DNA of 64,000 nt, from NCBI GenBank assembly GCA_934047225.1, contig CAKOHE010000008.1, positions 930,001 through 994,000 on the forward strand, written 5' to 3'. Origin of the DNA: Ypsolopha sequella (lineage: Eukaryota; Arthropoda; Insecta; Lepidoptera; Ypsolophidae). The notes under the pieces were generated by a model. The model was not told the DNA's origin and made no database searches. It saw nothing but the letters and a program-made list of their open reading frames with translations. The position numbers and the translations under genes were made by a program. Numbering within the stretch: position 1 is the first letter of the stretch; each line of letters begins with the position of its first letter. Shown here piece by piece: positions 10,001 through 22,000 of the stretch.

Positions 10001-13000
10001 ATAACATTGGAACTGGCCCATATAATTAATAAAAGGGCAGTCTATTCTGTCCCCAATCATTGTCAGAATAACATTGGAACTGGCCCATATAATTAATAAA
10101 AGGGCAGTCTACTCTGTCCTCAATCATTGTCAGAATAACATTGGAACTGGCCCATATAATTAATAAAAGGGCAGTCTTTTCTGTCCACAATCATTGTCAG
10201 AATAACATTGGAACTGGCCCATATAATTAATAAAAGGGCAGTCTATTCTGTCCACAATCATTGTCAGAATAACATTGGAACTGGCCCATATAATTAATAA
10301 AAGGGCAGTCTATTCTGTCCACAATCATTGTCAGAATAACATTGGAACTGGCCCATATAATTAATAAAAGGGCAGTCTACTCTGTCCACAATCATTGTCA
10401 GAACAACATTGGAACTGGCCCATATAATTAATAAAAGGGCAGTCTCCTCTGTCCCCAATCATTGTCAGAATAACATTGGAACTGGCCCATATAATTAATA
10501 AAAGGGCAGTCTACTCTGTCCACAATCATTGTCAGAATAACATTGGAACTGGCCCATATAATTAATAAAAGGGCAGTCTATTCTGTCCCCAATCATTGTC
10601 AGAATAACATTGGAACTGGCCCATATAATTAATAAAATGGCAGTCTACTCTGTCCACAATCATTGTCAGAATAACATTGGAACTGGCCCATATAATTAAT
10701 AAAAGGGCAGTCTATTCTGTCCCCAATCATTGTCAGAATAACATTGGAACTGGCCCATATAATTAATAAAAGGGCAGTCTATTCTGTCCACAATCATTGT
10801 CAGAATAACATTGGAACTGACCCATATAATTAATAAAAGCGCAGTCTAATCTGTCCCCAATCATTGTCAGAATAACATTGGAACTGGCCCATATAATTAA
10901 TAAAAGGGCAGTCTATTCTGTCCCCAATCATTGTCAGAATAACATTGGAACTGGCCCATATAATTAATAAAAGGGCAGTCTATTCTGTCCCCAATCATTG
11001 TCAGAATAACATTGGAACTGGCCCATATAATTAATAAAAGGGCAGTCTATTCTGTCCACAATCATTGTCAGAATAACATTGGAACTGGCCCATATAATTA
11101 ATAAAAGGGCAGTCTATTCTGTCCCCAATCATTGTCAGAATAACATTGGAACTGGCCCATATAATTAATAAAAGGGCAGTCTATACTGTCCACAATCATT
11201 GTCAGAATAACATTGGAACTGGCCCATATAATTAATAAAAGGGCAGTCTATTCTGTCCACAATCATTGTCAGAATAACATTGGAACTGGCCTATATAATT
11301 ATTATAAGGGCAGTCTATTCTGTCCCCAATCATTGTCAGAATAACATTGGAACTGGCCCATATAATTAATAAAAGGGCAGTCTACTCTGTCCACAATCAT
11401 TGTCAGAATAACATTGGAACTGGCCCATATAATTAACAAAAGGGCAGTCTATTCTGTCCCCAATCATTGTCAGAATAACATTGGAACTGGCCCATATAAT
11501 TAATAAAAGGGCAGTCTATTCTGTTCACAATCATTGTCAGAATAACATTGGAACTGACCCATATAATTAATAAAAGGGCAGTCTATTCTGTCCCCAATCA
11601 TTGTCAGAATAACATTGGAACTGGCCCATATAATTAATAAAAGGGCAGTCTATTCTGTCCCCAATCATTGTCAGAATAACATTGGAAATGGCCCATATAA
11701 TTAATAAAAGGGCAGTCTATTCTGTCCCTAATCATTGTCAGAATAACATTGGAACTGGCCCATATAATTAATAAAAGGGCAGTCTACTCTGTCCTCAATC
11801 ATTGTCAGAATAACATTGGAACTGGCCCATATAATTAATAAAAGGGCAGTCTATTCTGTCCACAATCATTGTCAGAATAACATTGGAACTGGCCCATATA
11901 ATTAATAAAAGGGCAGTCTATTCTGTCCCCAATCATTGTCAGAATAACATTGGAACTGGCCCATATAATTAATAAAAGGGCAGTCTACTCTGTCCTCAAT
12001 CATTGTCAGAATAACATTGGAACTGGCCCATATAATTAATAAAAGGGCAGTCTACTCTGTCCACAATCATTGTCAGAATAACATTGGAACTGGCCCATAT
12101 AATTTATAAAAGGGCAGTCTACTCTGTCCACAATCATTGTCAGAATAACATTGGAACTGGCCCATATAATTAATAAAAGGGCAGTCTACTCTGTCCACAA
12201 TCATTGTCAGAATAACATTGGAACTGGCCCATATAATTAATAAAAGGGCAGTCTATTCTGTCCACAATCATTGTCAGAATAACATTGGAACTGACCCATA
12301 TAATTAATAAAAGGGCAGTCTAATCTGTCCCCAATCATTGTCAGAATAACATTGGAACTGGCCCATATAATTAATAAAAGGGCAGTCTATTCTGTCCCCT
12401 ATCATTGTCAGAATAACATTGGAACTGGCCCATATAATTAATAAAAGGGCAGTCTATTCTGTCCCCAATCATTGTCAGAATAACATTGGAACTGGCCCAT
12501 ATAATTAATAAAAGGGCAGTCTATTCTGTCCACAATCATTGTCAGAACAACATTGGAACTGGCCCATATAATTAATAAAAGGGCAGTCTACTATGTCCAC
12601 AATCATTGTCAGAATAACATTGGAACTGGCCCATATAATTAATAAAAGGGCAGTCTACTCTGTCCACAATCATTGTCAGAATAACATTGGAACTGGCCCA
12701 TATAATTAATAAAAGGGCAGTCTACTCTGTCCACAATCATTGTCAGAATAACATTGGAACTGGCCCATATAATTAATAAAAGGGCAGTCTATTCTGTTCA
12801 CAATCATTGTCAGAATAACATTGGAACTGACCCATATAATTAATAAAAGGGCAGTCTATTCTGTCCCCAATCATTGTCAGAATAACATTGGAACTGGCCC
12901 ATATAATTAATAAAAGGGCAGTCTATTCTGTCCCCAATCATTGTCAGAATAACATTGGAACTGGCCCATATAATTAATAAAAGGGCAGTCTACTCTGTCC

Positions 13001-14488
13001 ACAATCATTGTCAGAATAACATTGGAACTGGCCCATATAATTAATAAAAGGGCAGTCTATTCTGTCCCCAATCATTGTCAGAATAACATTGGAACTGGCC
13101 CATATAATTAATAAAAGGGCAGTCTATTCTGTCCCCAATCATTGTCAGAATAACATTGGAACTGGCCCATATAATTTATAAAAGGGCAGTCTATTCTGTT
13201 CACAATCATTGTCAGAATAACATTGGAACTGACCCATATAATTAATAAAAGGGCAGTCTATTCTGTCCCCAATCATTGTCAGAATAACATTGGAACTGGC
13301 CCATATAATTAATAAAAGGGCAGTCTATTCTGTCCCCAATCATTGTCAGAATAACATTGGAAATGGCCCATATAATTAATAAAAGGGCAGTCTATTCTGT
13401 CCACAATCATTGTCAGAATAACATTGGAACTGGCCCATATAATTAATAAAAGGGCAGTCTATTCTGTCCACAATCATTGTCAGAATAACATTGGAACTGG
13501 CCCATATAATTAATAAAAGGGCAGTCTATTCTGTCCCCAATCATTGTCAGAATAACATTGGAACTGGCCCATATAATTAATAAAAGGGCAGTCTACTCTG
13601 TCCTCAATCATTGTCAGAATAACATTGGAACTGGCCCATATAATTAATAAAAGGGCAGTCTACTCTGTCCACAATCATTGTCAGAATAACATTGGAACTG
13701 GCCCATATAATTAATAAAAGGGCAGTCTACTCTGTCCTCAATCATTGTCAGAATAACATTGGAACTGGCCCATATAATTAATAAAAGGGCAGTCTATTCT
13801 GTCCCCAATCATTGTCAGAATAACATTGGAACTGGCCCATATAATTAATAAAAGGGCAGTCTACTCTGTCCTCAATCATTGTCAGAATAACATTGGAACT
13901 GGCCCATATAATTAATAAAAGGGCAGTCTATTCTGTCCCCAATCATTGTCAGAATAACATTGGAACTGGCCCATATAATTAATAAAAGGGCAGTCTATTC
14001 TGTCCACAATCATTGTCAGAATAATATTGGAACTGGCCCATATAATTAATAAAAGGGCAGTCTATTCTGTCCACAATCATTGTCAGAATAACATTGGAAC
14101 TGGCCCATATAATTAATAAAAGGGCAGTCTACTCTGTCCACAATCATTGTCAGAATAACATTGGAACTGGCCCATATAATTAATAAAAGGGCAGTCTACT
14201 CTGTCCACAATCATTGTCAGAACAACATTGGAACTGGCCCATATAATTAATAAAAGGGCAGTCTCCTCTGTCCCCAATCATTGTCAGAATAACATTGGAA
14301 CTGGCCCATATAATTAATAAAAGGGCAGTCTACTCTGTCCACAATCATTGTCAGAATAACATTGGAACTGCCCCATATAATTAATAAAAGGGCAGTCTAT
14401 TCTGTCCCCAATCATTGTCAGAATAACATTGGAACTGGCCCATATAATTAATAAAAGGGCAGTCTACTCTGTCCACAATCATTGTCAG

Positions 14489-16150
14489 AATAACATTGGA
14501 ACTGCCCCATATAATTAATAAAAGGCAGTCTACTCTGTCCACAATCATTGTCAGAATAACATTGGAACTGCCCCATATAATTAATAAAAGGGCAGTCTAT
14601 TCTGTCCCCAATCATTGTCAGAATAACATTGGAACTGCCCCATATAATAAATAAAAGGGCAGTCTACTCTGTCCACAATCATTGTCAGAATAACATTGGA
14701 ACTGGCCCATATAATAAATAAAAGGGCAGTCTACTCTGTTCACAATCATTGTAAGAATAACATTGGAACTGGCCCATATAATTAATAAAAGGCAGTCTAC
14801 TCTGTCCACAATCATTGTCAGAATAACATTGGAACTGCCCCATATAATTAATAAAAGGGCAGTCTATTCTGTCCCCAATCATTGTCAGAATAACATTGGA
14901 ACTGGCCCATATAATTAATAAAAGGGCAGTCTACTCTGTCCACAATCATTGTCAGAATAACATTGGAACTGGCCCATATAATAAATAAAAGGGCAGTCTA
15001 CTCTGTTCACAATCATTGTCAGAATAACATTGGAACTGGCCCATATAATTAATAAAAGGCAGTCTACTCTGTCCACAATCATTGTCAGAATAACATTGGA
15101 ACTGCCCCATATAATTAATAAAAGGGCAGTCTTCTCTGTCCACAATCATTGTCGGAATAACATTGGAACTGGCCCATATAATTAATAAAAGGCAGTCTAC
15201 TCTGTCCACAATCATTGTCAGAATAACATTGGAACTGGCCCATATAATTAATAAAAGGCAGTCTACTCTGTCCACAATCATTGTCAGAATAACATTGGAA
15301 CTGCCCCATATAATTAATAAAAGGGCAGTCTTCTCTGTCCACAATCATTGTCAGAATAACATTGGAACTGGCCCATATAATTAATAAAAGGGCAGTCTAC
15401 TCTGTTCACAATCATTGTCAGAATAAAATTGGAACTGGCCCATATAATTAATAAAAGGCAGTCTACTCTGTCCACAATCATTGTCAGAATAACATTGGAA
15501 CTGCCCCATATAATTAATAAAAGGGCAGTCTTCTCTGTCCACAATCATTGTCGGAATAACATTGGAACTGGCCCATATAATTAATAAAAGGCAGTCTACT
15601 CTGTCCACAATCATTGTCAGAATAACATTGGAACTGCCCCATATAATTAATAAAAGGGCAGTCTATTCTGTCCCCAATCATTGTCAGAATAACATTGGAA
15701 CTGGCCCATATAATTAATAAAAGGGCAGTCTACTCTGTCCACAATCATTGTCAGAATAACATTGGAACTGGCCCATATAATTAATAAAAGGGCAGTCTAC
15801 TCTGTCCACAATCATTGTCAGAATAACATTGGAACTGCCCCATATAATTAATAAAAGGGCAGTCTATTCTGTCCCCAATCATTGTCAGAATAACATTGGA
15901 ACTGGCCCATATAATTAATAAAAGGGCAGTCTACTCTGTCCCCAATCATTGTCAGAATAACATTGGAACTGCCCCATATAATTAATAAAAGGGCAGTCTA
16001 TTCTGTCCCCAATCATTGTCAGAATAACATTGGAACTGGCCCATATAATTAATAAAAGGGCAGTCTACTCTGTCCACAATCATTGTCAGAATAACATTGG
16101 AACTGCCCCATATAATTAATAAAAGGCAGTCTACTCTGTCCACAATCATT
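14489..16150. repeat. Cluster of 66-bp and G20C monomers, copy 2
   Basis: The eight short monomers lie near 14523, 14789, 15056, 15189, 15255, 15455, 15588 and 16123, each 13011 bp from its counterpart in copy 1. GTCGGAATAAC variants recur near 15152 and 15552. Differences from copy 1 are few, for example GTAAGAATAAC near 14751 and GAATAAAATTGG near 15421. Confidence 0.88.
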
Positions 16151-17782
16151 GTCAGAATAACATTGGAACTGCCCCATATAATTAATAAAAGGGCAGTCTA
16201 TTCTGTCCCCAATCATTGTCAGAATAACATTGGAACTGCCCCATATAATAAATAAAAGGGCAGTCTACTCTGTCCACAATCATTGTCAGAATAACATTGG
16301 AACTGGCCCATATAATTAATAAAAGGGCAGTCTACTCTGTCCACAATCATTGTCAGAATAACATTGGAACTGCCCCATATAATTAATAAAAGGGCAGTCT
16401 ATTCTGTCCCCAATCATTGTCAGAATAACATTGGAACTGGCCCATATAATTAATAAAAGGGCAGTCTACTCTGTCCACAATCATTGTCAGAATAACATTG
16501 GAACTGCCCCATATAATTAATAAAAGGGCAGTCTATTCTGTCCCCAATCATTGTCAGAATAACATTGGAACTGGCCCATATAATTAATAAAAGGGCAGTC
16601 TACTCTGTTCACAATCATTGTCAGAATAACATTGGAACTGGCCCATATAATTAATAAAAGGGCAGTCTATTCTGTCCCCAATCATTGTCAGAATAACATT
16701 GGAACTGGCCCATATAATAAATAAAAGGGCAGTCTATTCTGTCCCCAATCATTGTCAGAATAACATTGGAACTGGCCCATATAATTAATAAAAGGGCAGT
16801 CTATTCTGTCCCCAATCATTGTCAGAATAACATTGGAACTGGCCCATATAATTAATAAAAGGGCAGTCTACTCTGTCCACAATCATTGTCAGAATAACAT
16901 TGGAACTGGCCCATATAATTAATAAAAGGGCAGTCTATTCTGTCCCCAATCATTGTCAGAATAACATTGGAACTGGCCCATATAATTAATAAAAGGGCAG
17001 TCTACTCTGTCCACAATCATTGTCAGAATAACATTGGAACTGGCCCATATAATTAATAAAAGGGCAGTCTTCTCTGTCCACAATCATTGTCAGAATAACA
17101 TTGGAACTGGCCCATATAATTAATAAAAGGGCAGTCTACTCTGTCCACAATCATTGTCAGAATAACATTGGAACTGCCCCATATAATTAATAAAAGGGCA
17201 GTCTATTCTGTCCCCAATCATTGTCAGAATAACATTGGAACTGGCCCATATAATTAATAAAAGGGCAGTCTACTCTGTCCACAATCATTGTCAGAATAAC
17301 ATTGGAACTGGCCCATATAATTAATAAAAGGGCAGTCTACTCTGTCCACAATCATTGTCAGAATAACATTGGAACTGGCCCATATAATTAATAAAAGGGC
17401 AGTCTATTCTGTCCCCAATCATTGTCAGAATAACATTGGAACTGGCCCATATAATTAATAAAAGGGCAGTCTATTCTGTCCCCAATCATTGTCAGAATAA
17501 CATTGGAACTGGCCCATATAATTAATAAAAGGGCAGTCTATTCTGTCCCCAATCATTGTCAGAATAACATTGGAACTGGCCCATATAATTAATAAAAGGG
17601 CAGTCTATTCTGTCCCCAATCATTGTCAGAATAACATTGGAACTGGCCCATATAATTAATTAAAGGGCAGTCTATTCTGTCCACAATCATTGTCAGAATA
17701 ACATTGGAACTGGCCCATATAATTATTAAAAGGGCAGTCTACTCTGTCCACAATCATTGTCAGAATAACATTGGAACTGGCC

Positions 17783-17789
17783 CATATAA
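17783..17789 (+). repeat. Putative target-site duplication, 5' side of LINE copy 2
   Basis: CATATAA at the same monomer position (23-29) as in copy 1. The matching copy follows the tail at 19077-19083. This is inherited from the single original insertion. Confidence 0.7.
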
Positions 17790-17790
17790 C

Positions 17791-18531
17791 AAAAATTCTC
17801 TAGCTCTTAATCCTTCTCAATCAAAATTTATGGTCCTCGGTAGTCGTCATCAAATCAAAAGCATATCTTCAGCTAATCCTACAGTTACTATCATGAACGA
17901 GTCAGTAGAAAGAGTGCATGAAGCTAGAAATTTGGGGGTTATTATCGACGAAGAACTACGCTTTGAAACTCACGTTGCTGAGCTAGCAAGAAACTGTTTT
18001 TACCGCCTTAGTGTTGTCTATCGCATACGTGACTTTCTCAAAGAAGAATTACGAGTTAGGCTTTGTGAGGCGCTCATCCTGTCAAAACTTAACTACTGCA
18101 TTGCCGTTTTCGGCCCTTGTCTCTATGCCAAGACGATGCGCCTCATCCAGCGGGTTCAAAATGCCTGTGCTCGTTTTTGCTTTCATATACCTCCACGATC
18201 CCACGTAACTCCATTCCTTAACAACGCCAACATACTTAATATGAAAGGTAGACTGCATTATCATCTCGCCTGCCTTCTCTTTGGAGTTGTTAAAACAGGT
18301 TCTCCAAAGTACTTATTTGACAAATTGAAATGGTCTGCCTCTTCATACAGTATGCGTAGTACTAGGGTAGGTTCTATTTTGTGTCCGTCACATAAATCTG
18401 CTGCATTCAGAGGTAGCTTTAGATATTCGGCGTCCAAGTGTTGGAATAATATTCCACCCCCTTTACGTACTTTGAAGTATAAGAACAACTTTAAATTAAA
18501 ATTTAAAAAATATCTTCTCTCTTTGCAATGA
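17791..18531 (+). pseudogene. C-terminal fragment of LINE reverse transcriptase, copy 2
   Basis: The frame is open from a TTG in the satellite at 17704 to the TGA at 18529-18531. Residues 30-275 are LINE-derived and identical to copy 1 except residue 39, which is Gln (CAA at 17818) instead of Lys. That position lies in the NPSKSKF motif, which usually has a basic residue, so the change is probably a neutral mutation in a dead copy. No catalytic YxDD motif is present. Confidence 0.9.
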
Positions 18532-19059
18532 TAATCGCCAACCTAAAGTTTCAGACAGAAAACTCACGTTTCTTTCTTTATACACATCATCGTCTTTATA
18601 AATTAACTCCTTTCAATTGCAAGATAAACAATATCATTCAATAATAATATTTTCAATTATTTCTATTTGTTTTAAGCCAAAATTTTGCCTTTTTATTTAT
18701 CCACTCACAATACTTTATATTTTAAATAGTTTATACTATGTGAATATTTATTTTTAATTATATATACGACATAAATAAATATTTATATTTATATACGTAC
18801 TTCTATTTTATTCGGATGCCGTGTACTGTTTCTGTGCTTGATATATAACTGCAGGCCCTAGCAGAATAACAGCGTTGCGGGATGTTACTGGTAACACCCG
18901 TAGCATATGCTGAGTTGGGGTCCTTTTTATTGCCACGACACATGACGTTCCATGTTTATATGTATCAGTGTGGTATTTGTCAATTTTATTTTTAGTTAAA
19001 AAGTTGTATTTAAAATGTGTTTTGTTTCGTGTGTGTTGTGGCATTTAAATAAATGATTC
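18532..19059 (+). other. LINE 3' untranslated region, copy 2
   Basis: AT-rich and noncoding, reading the same as in copy 1. AATAAA lies at 19048-19053, before the tail. Confidence 0.8.
18874..18904 (+). other. Stem-loop in LINE 3' UTR, copy 2
   Basis: The same stem as in copy 1: CGGGATGTTAC (18878-18888) against GTAACACCCG (18891-18900), with one bulged A. No change is seen in either arm. Confidence 0.58.
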
Positions 19060-19076
19060 TTTATCTTTATCTTTAT
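19060..19076 (+). repeat. TTTATC tandem tail of LINE copy 2
   Basis: Three TTTATC units, the last C shared with the flanking CATATAA. The repeat number equals that of copies 1 and 3. Microsatellite tails usually vary between independent insertions, so this supports common origin. Confidence 0.85.
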
Positions 19077-22000
19077 CATATAATTAATAAAAGGGCAGTC
19101 TATTCTGTCCACAATCATTGTCAGAATAACATTGGAACTGGCCCATATAATTAATAAAAGGGCAGTCTACTCTGTCCACAATCATTGTCAGAATAACATT
19201 GGAACTGGCCCATATAATTAATAAAAGGGCAGTCTATTCTGTCCCCAATCATTGTCAAAATAACATTGGAACTGGCCCATATAATTAATAAAAGGGCAGT
19301 CTATTCTGTCCCCAATCATTGTCAGAATAACATTGGAACTGGCCCATATAATTAATAAAAGGGCAGTCTATTCTGTCCCCAATCATTGTCAGAATAACAT
19401 TGGAACTGGCCCATATAATTAATAAAAGGGCAGTCTATTCTGTCCCCAATCATTGTCAGAATAACATTGGAACTGGCCCATATAATTAATAAAAGGGCAG
19501 TCTACTCTGTCCACAATCATTGTCAGAATAACATTGGAACTGGCCCATATAATTAATAAAAGGGCAGTCTACTCTGTCCACAATCATTGTCAGAATAACA
19601 TTGGAACTGGCCCATATAATTAATAAAAGGGCAGTCTATTCTGTCCCCAATCATTGTCAGAATAACATTGGAACTGGCCCATATAATTAATAAAAGGGCA
19701 GTCTACTCTGTCCACAATCATTGTCAGAATAACATTGGAACTGGCCCATATAATTAATAAAAGGGCAGTCTATTCTGTCCCCAATCATTGTCAGAATAAC
19801 ATTGGAACTGGCCCATATAATTAATAAAAGGGCAGTCTACTCTGTCCACAATCATTGTCACAATAACATTGGAACTGGCCCATATTATTAATAAAAGGGC
19901 AGTCTACTCTGTCCACAATCATTGTCAGAATAACATTAGAACTGGCCCATATAATTAATAAAAGGGCAGTCTATTCTGTCCCCAATCATTGTCAGAATAA
20001 CATTGGAACTGGCCCATATAATTAATAAAAGGGCAGTCTACTCTGTCCACAATCATTGTCAGAATAACATTGGAACTGGCCCATATAATTAATAAAAGGG
20101 CAGTCTACTCTGTCCACAATCATTGTCAGAATAACATTGGAACTGGCCCATATAATTAATAAAAGGGCAGTCTATTCTGTCCCCAATCATTGTCAGAATA
20201 ACATTGGAACTGGCCCATATAATTAATAAAAGGGCAGTCTACTCTGTCCACAATCATTGTCAGAATAACATTGGAACTGGCCCATATAATTAATAAAAGG
20301 GCAGTCTATTCTGTTCACAATCATTGTCAGAATAACATTGGAACTGACCCATATAATTAATAAAAGGGCAGTCTATTCTGTCCCCAATCATTGTCAGAAT
20401 AACATTGGAACTGGCCCATATAATTAATAAAAGGGCAGTCTATTCTGTCCCCAATCATTGTCAGAATAACATTGGAACTGGCCCATATAATTAATAAAAG
20501 GGCAGTCTACTCTGTCCACAATCATTGTCAGAATAACATTGGAACTGGCCCATTTAATTAATAAAAGGGCAGTCTATTCTGTCCCCAATCATTGTCAGAA
20601 TAACATTGGAACTGGCCCATATAATTAATAAAAGGGCAGTCTATTCTGTCCCCAATCATTGTCAGAATAACATTGGAACTGGCCCATATAATTAATAAAA
20701 GGGCAGTCTACTCTGTCCACAATCATTGTCAGAATAACATTGGAACTGGCCCATATAATTAATAAAAGGGCAGTCTACTCTGTCCACAATCATTGTCAGA
20801 ATAACATTGGAACTGGCCCATTTAATTAATAAAAGGGCAGTCTATTCTGTCCCCAATCATTGTCAGAATAACATTGGAACTGGCCCATATAATTAATAAA
20901 AGGGCAGTCTATTCTGTCCCCAATCATTGTCAGAATAACATTGGAACTGGCCCATATAATTAATAAAAGGGCAGTCTATTCTGTTCACAATCATTGTCAG
21001 AATAACATTGGAACTGACCCATATAATTAATAAAAGGGCAGTCAATTCTGTCCCCAATCATTGTCAGAATAACATTGGAACTGGCCCATATAATTAATAA
21101 AAGGGCAGTCTATTCTGTCCCCAATCGTTGTCAGAATAACATTGGAAATGGCCCATATAATTAATAAAAGGGCAGTCTATTCTGTCCCTAATCATTGTCA
21201 GAATAACATTGGAACTGGCCCATATAATTAATAAAAGGGCAGTCTACTCTGTCCTCAATCATTGTCAGAATAACATTGGAACTGGCCCATATAATTAATA
21301 AAAGGGCAGTCTATTCTGTCCACAATCATTGTCAGAATAACATTGGAACTGGCCCATATAATTAATAAAAGGGCAGTCTATTCTGTCCCCAATCATTGTC
21401 AGAATAACATTGGAACTGGCCCATATAATTAATAAAAGGGCAGTCTACTCTGTCCTCAATCATTGTCAGAATAACATTGGAACTGGCCCATATAATTAAT
21501 AAAAGGGCAGTCTACTCTGTCCACAATCATTGTCAGAATAACATTGGAACTGGCCCATATAATTAATAAAAGGGCAGTCTACTCTGTCCTCAATCATTGT
21601 CAGAATAACATTGGAACTGGCCCATATAATTAATAAAAGGGCAGTCTATTCTGTCCCCAATCATTGTCAGAATAACATTGGAACTGGCCCATATAATTAA
21701 TAAAAGGGCAGTCTACTCTGTCCTCAATCATTGTCAGAATAACATTGGAACTGGCCCATATAATTAATAAAAGGGCAGTCTATTCTGTCCCCAATCATTG
21801 TCAGAATAACATTGGAACTGGCCCATATAATTAATAAAAGGGAAGTCTATTCTGTCCACCATCATTGTCAGAATAACATTGGAACTGGCCCATATAATTA
21901 ATAAAAGGGCAGTCTATTCTGTCCCCAATCATTGTCAGAATAACATTGGAACTGGCCCATATAATTAATAAAAGGGCAGTCTACTCTGTCCTCAATCATT

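Larger units (their letters stand above)
1..12110. repeat. Large higher-order block, copy 1 (contains LINE copy 1)
   Basis: The block runs from at least the window edge to about 12.1 kb and is near-identical to block 2. Shared private variants include TAATATTGG (1011 and 14022), the 66-bp cluster, the LINE, the CATTTAATTAA units and CTATATAATTATTATAAGGG (11291 and 23297). The offset is 13011 bp left of about 4 kb and 12006 bp from the LINE rightward. After about 12.11 kb the two copies no longer match in monomer order. The true left end lies outside the window. Confidence 0.88.
7071..17789. repeat. 67-bp satellite array, segment 2 (between LINE copies 1 and 2)
   Basis: About 160 monomers with unbroken phase after the LINE. 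Up to about 12.1 kb it is the right flank of block 1, matching 19077-24.1 kb at offset 12006. From 13012 it is the left flank of block 2, matching the window from base 1 at offset 13011. The stretch at about 12.1-13.0 kb is a mix of units resembling 10.4-10.9 kb and 8.2-8.6 kb. Signature monomers include TTCAC units followed by CTGACCCAT (for example 8310, 8990, 11524), GAACAACATTGG with CTCCTCTG (10400, 14220) and CTATATAATTATTATAAGGG (11291). No gene or other element is visible. Confidence 0.96.
17790..19076 (+). mobile_element. 5'-truncated non-LTR retrotransposon, copy 2
   Basis: It has the same length, truncation point, 3' tail and insertion site as the copy at 5784. The only base difference I found is A to C at 17818. 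It is best read as a passenger of the block duplication, not a second insertion. It is inactive, because the endonuclease and catalytic palm are missing. Confidence 0.92.
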
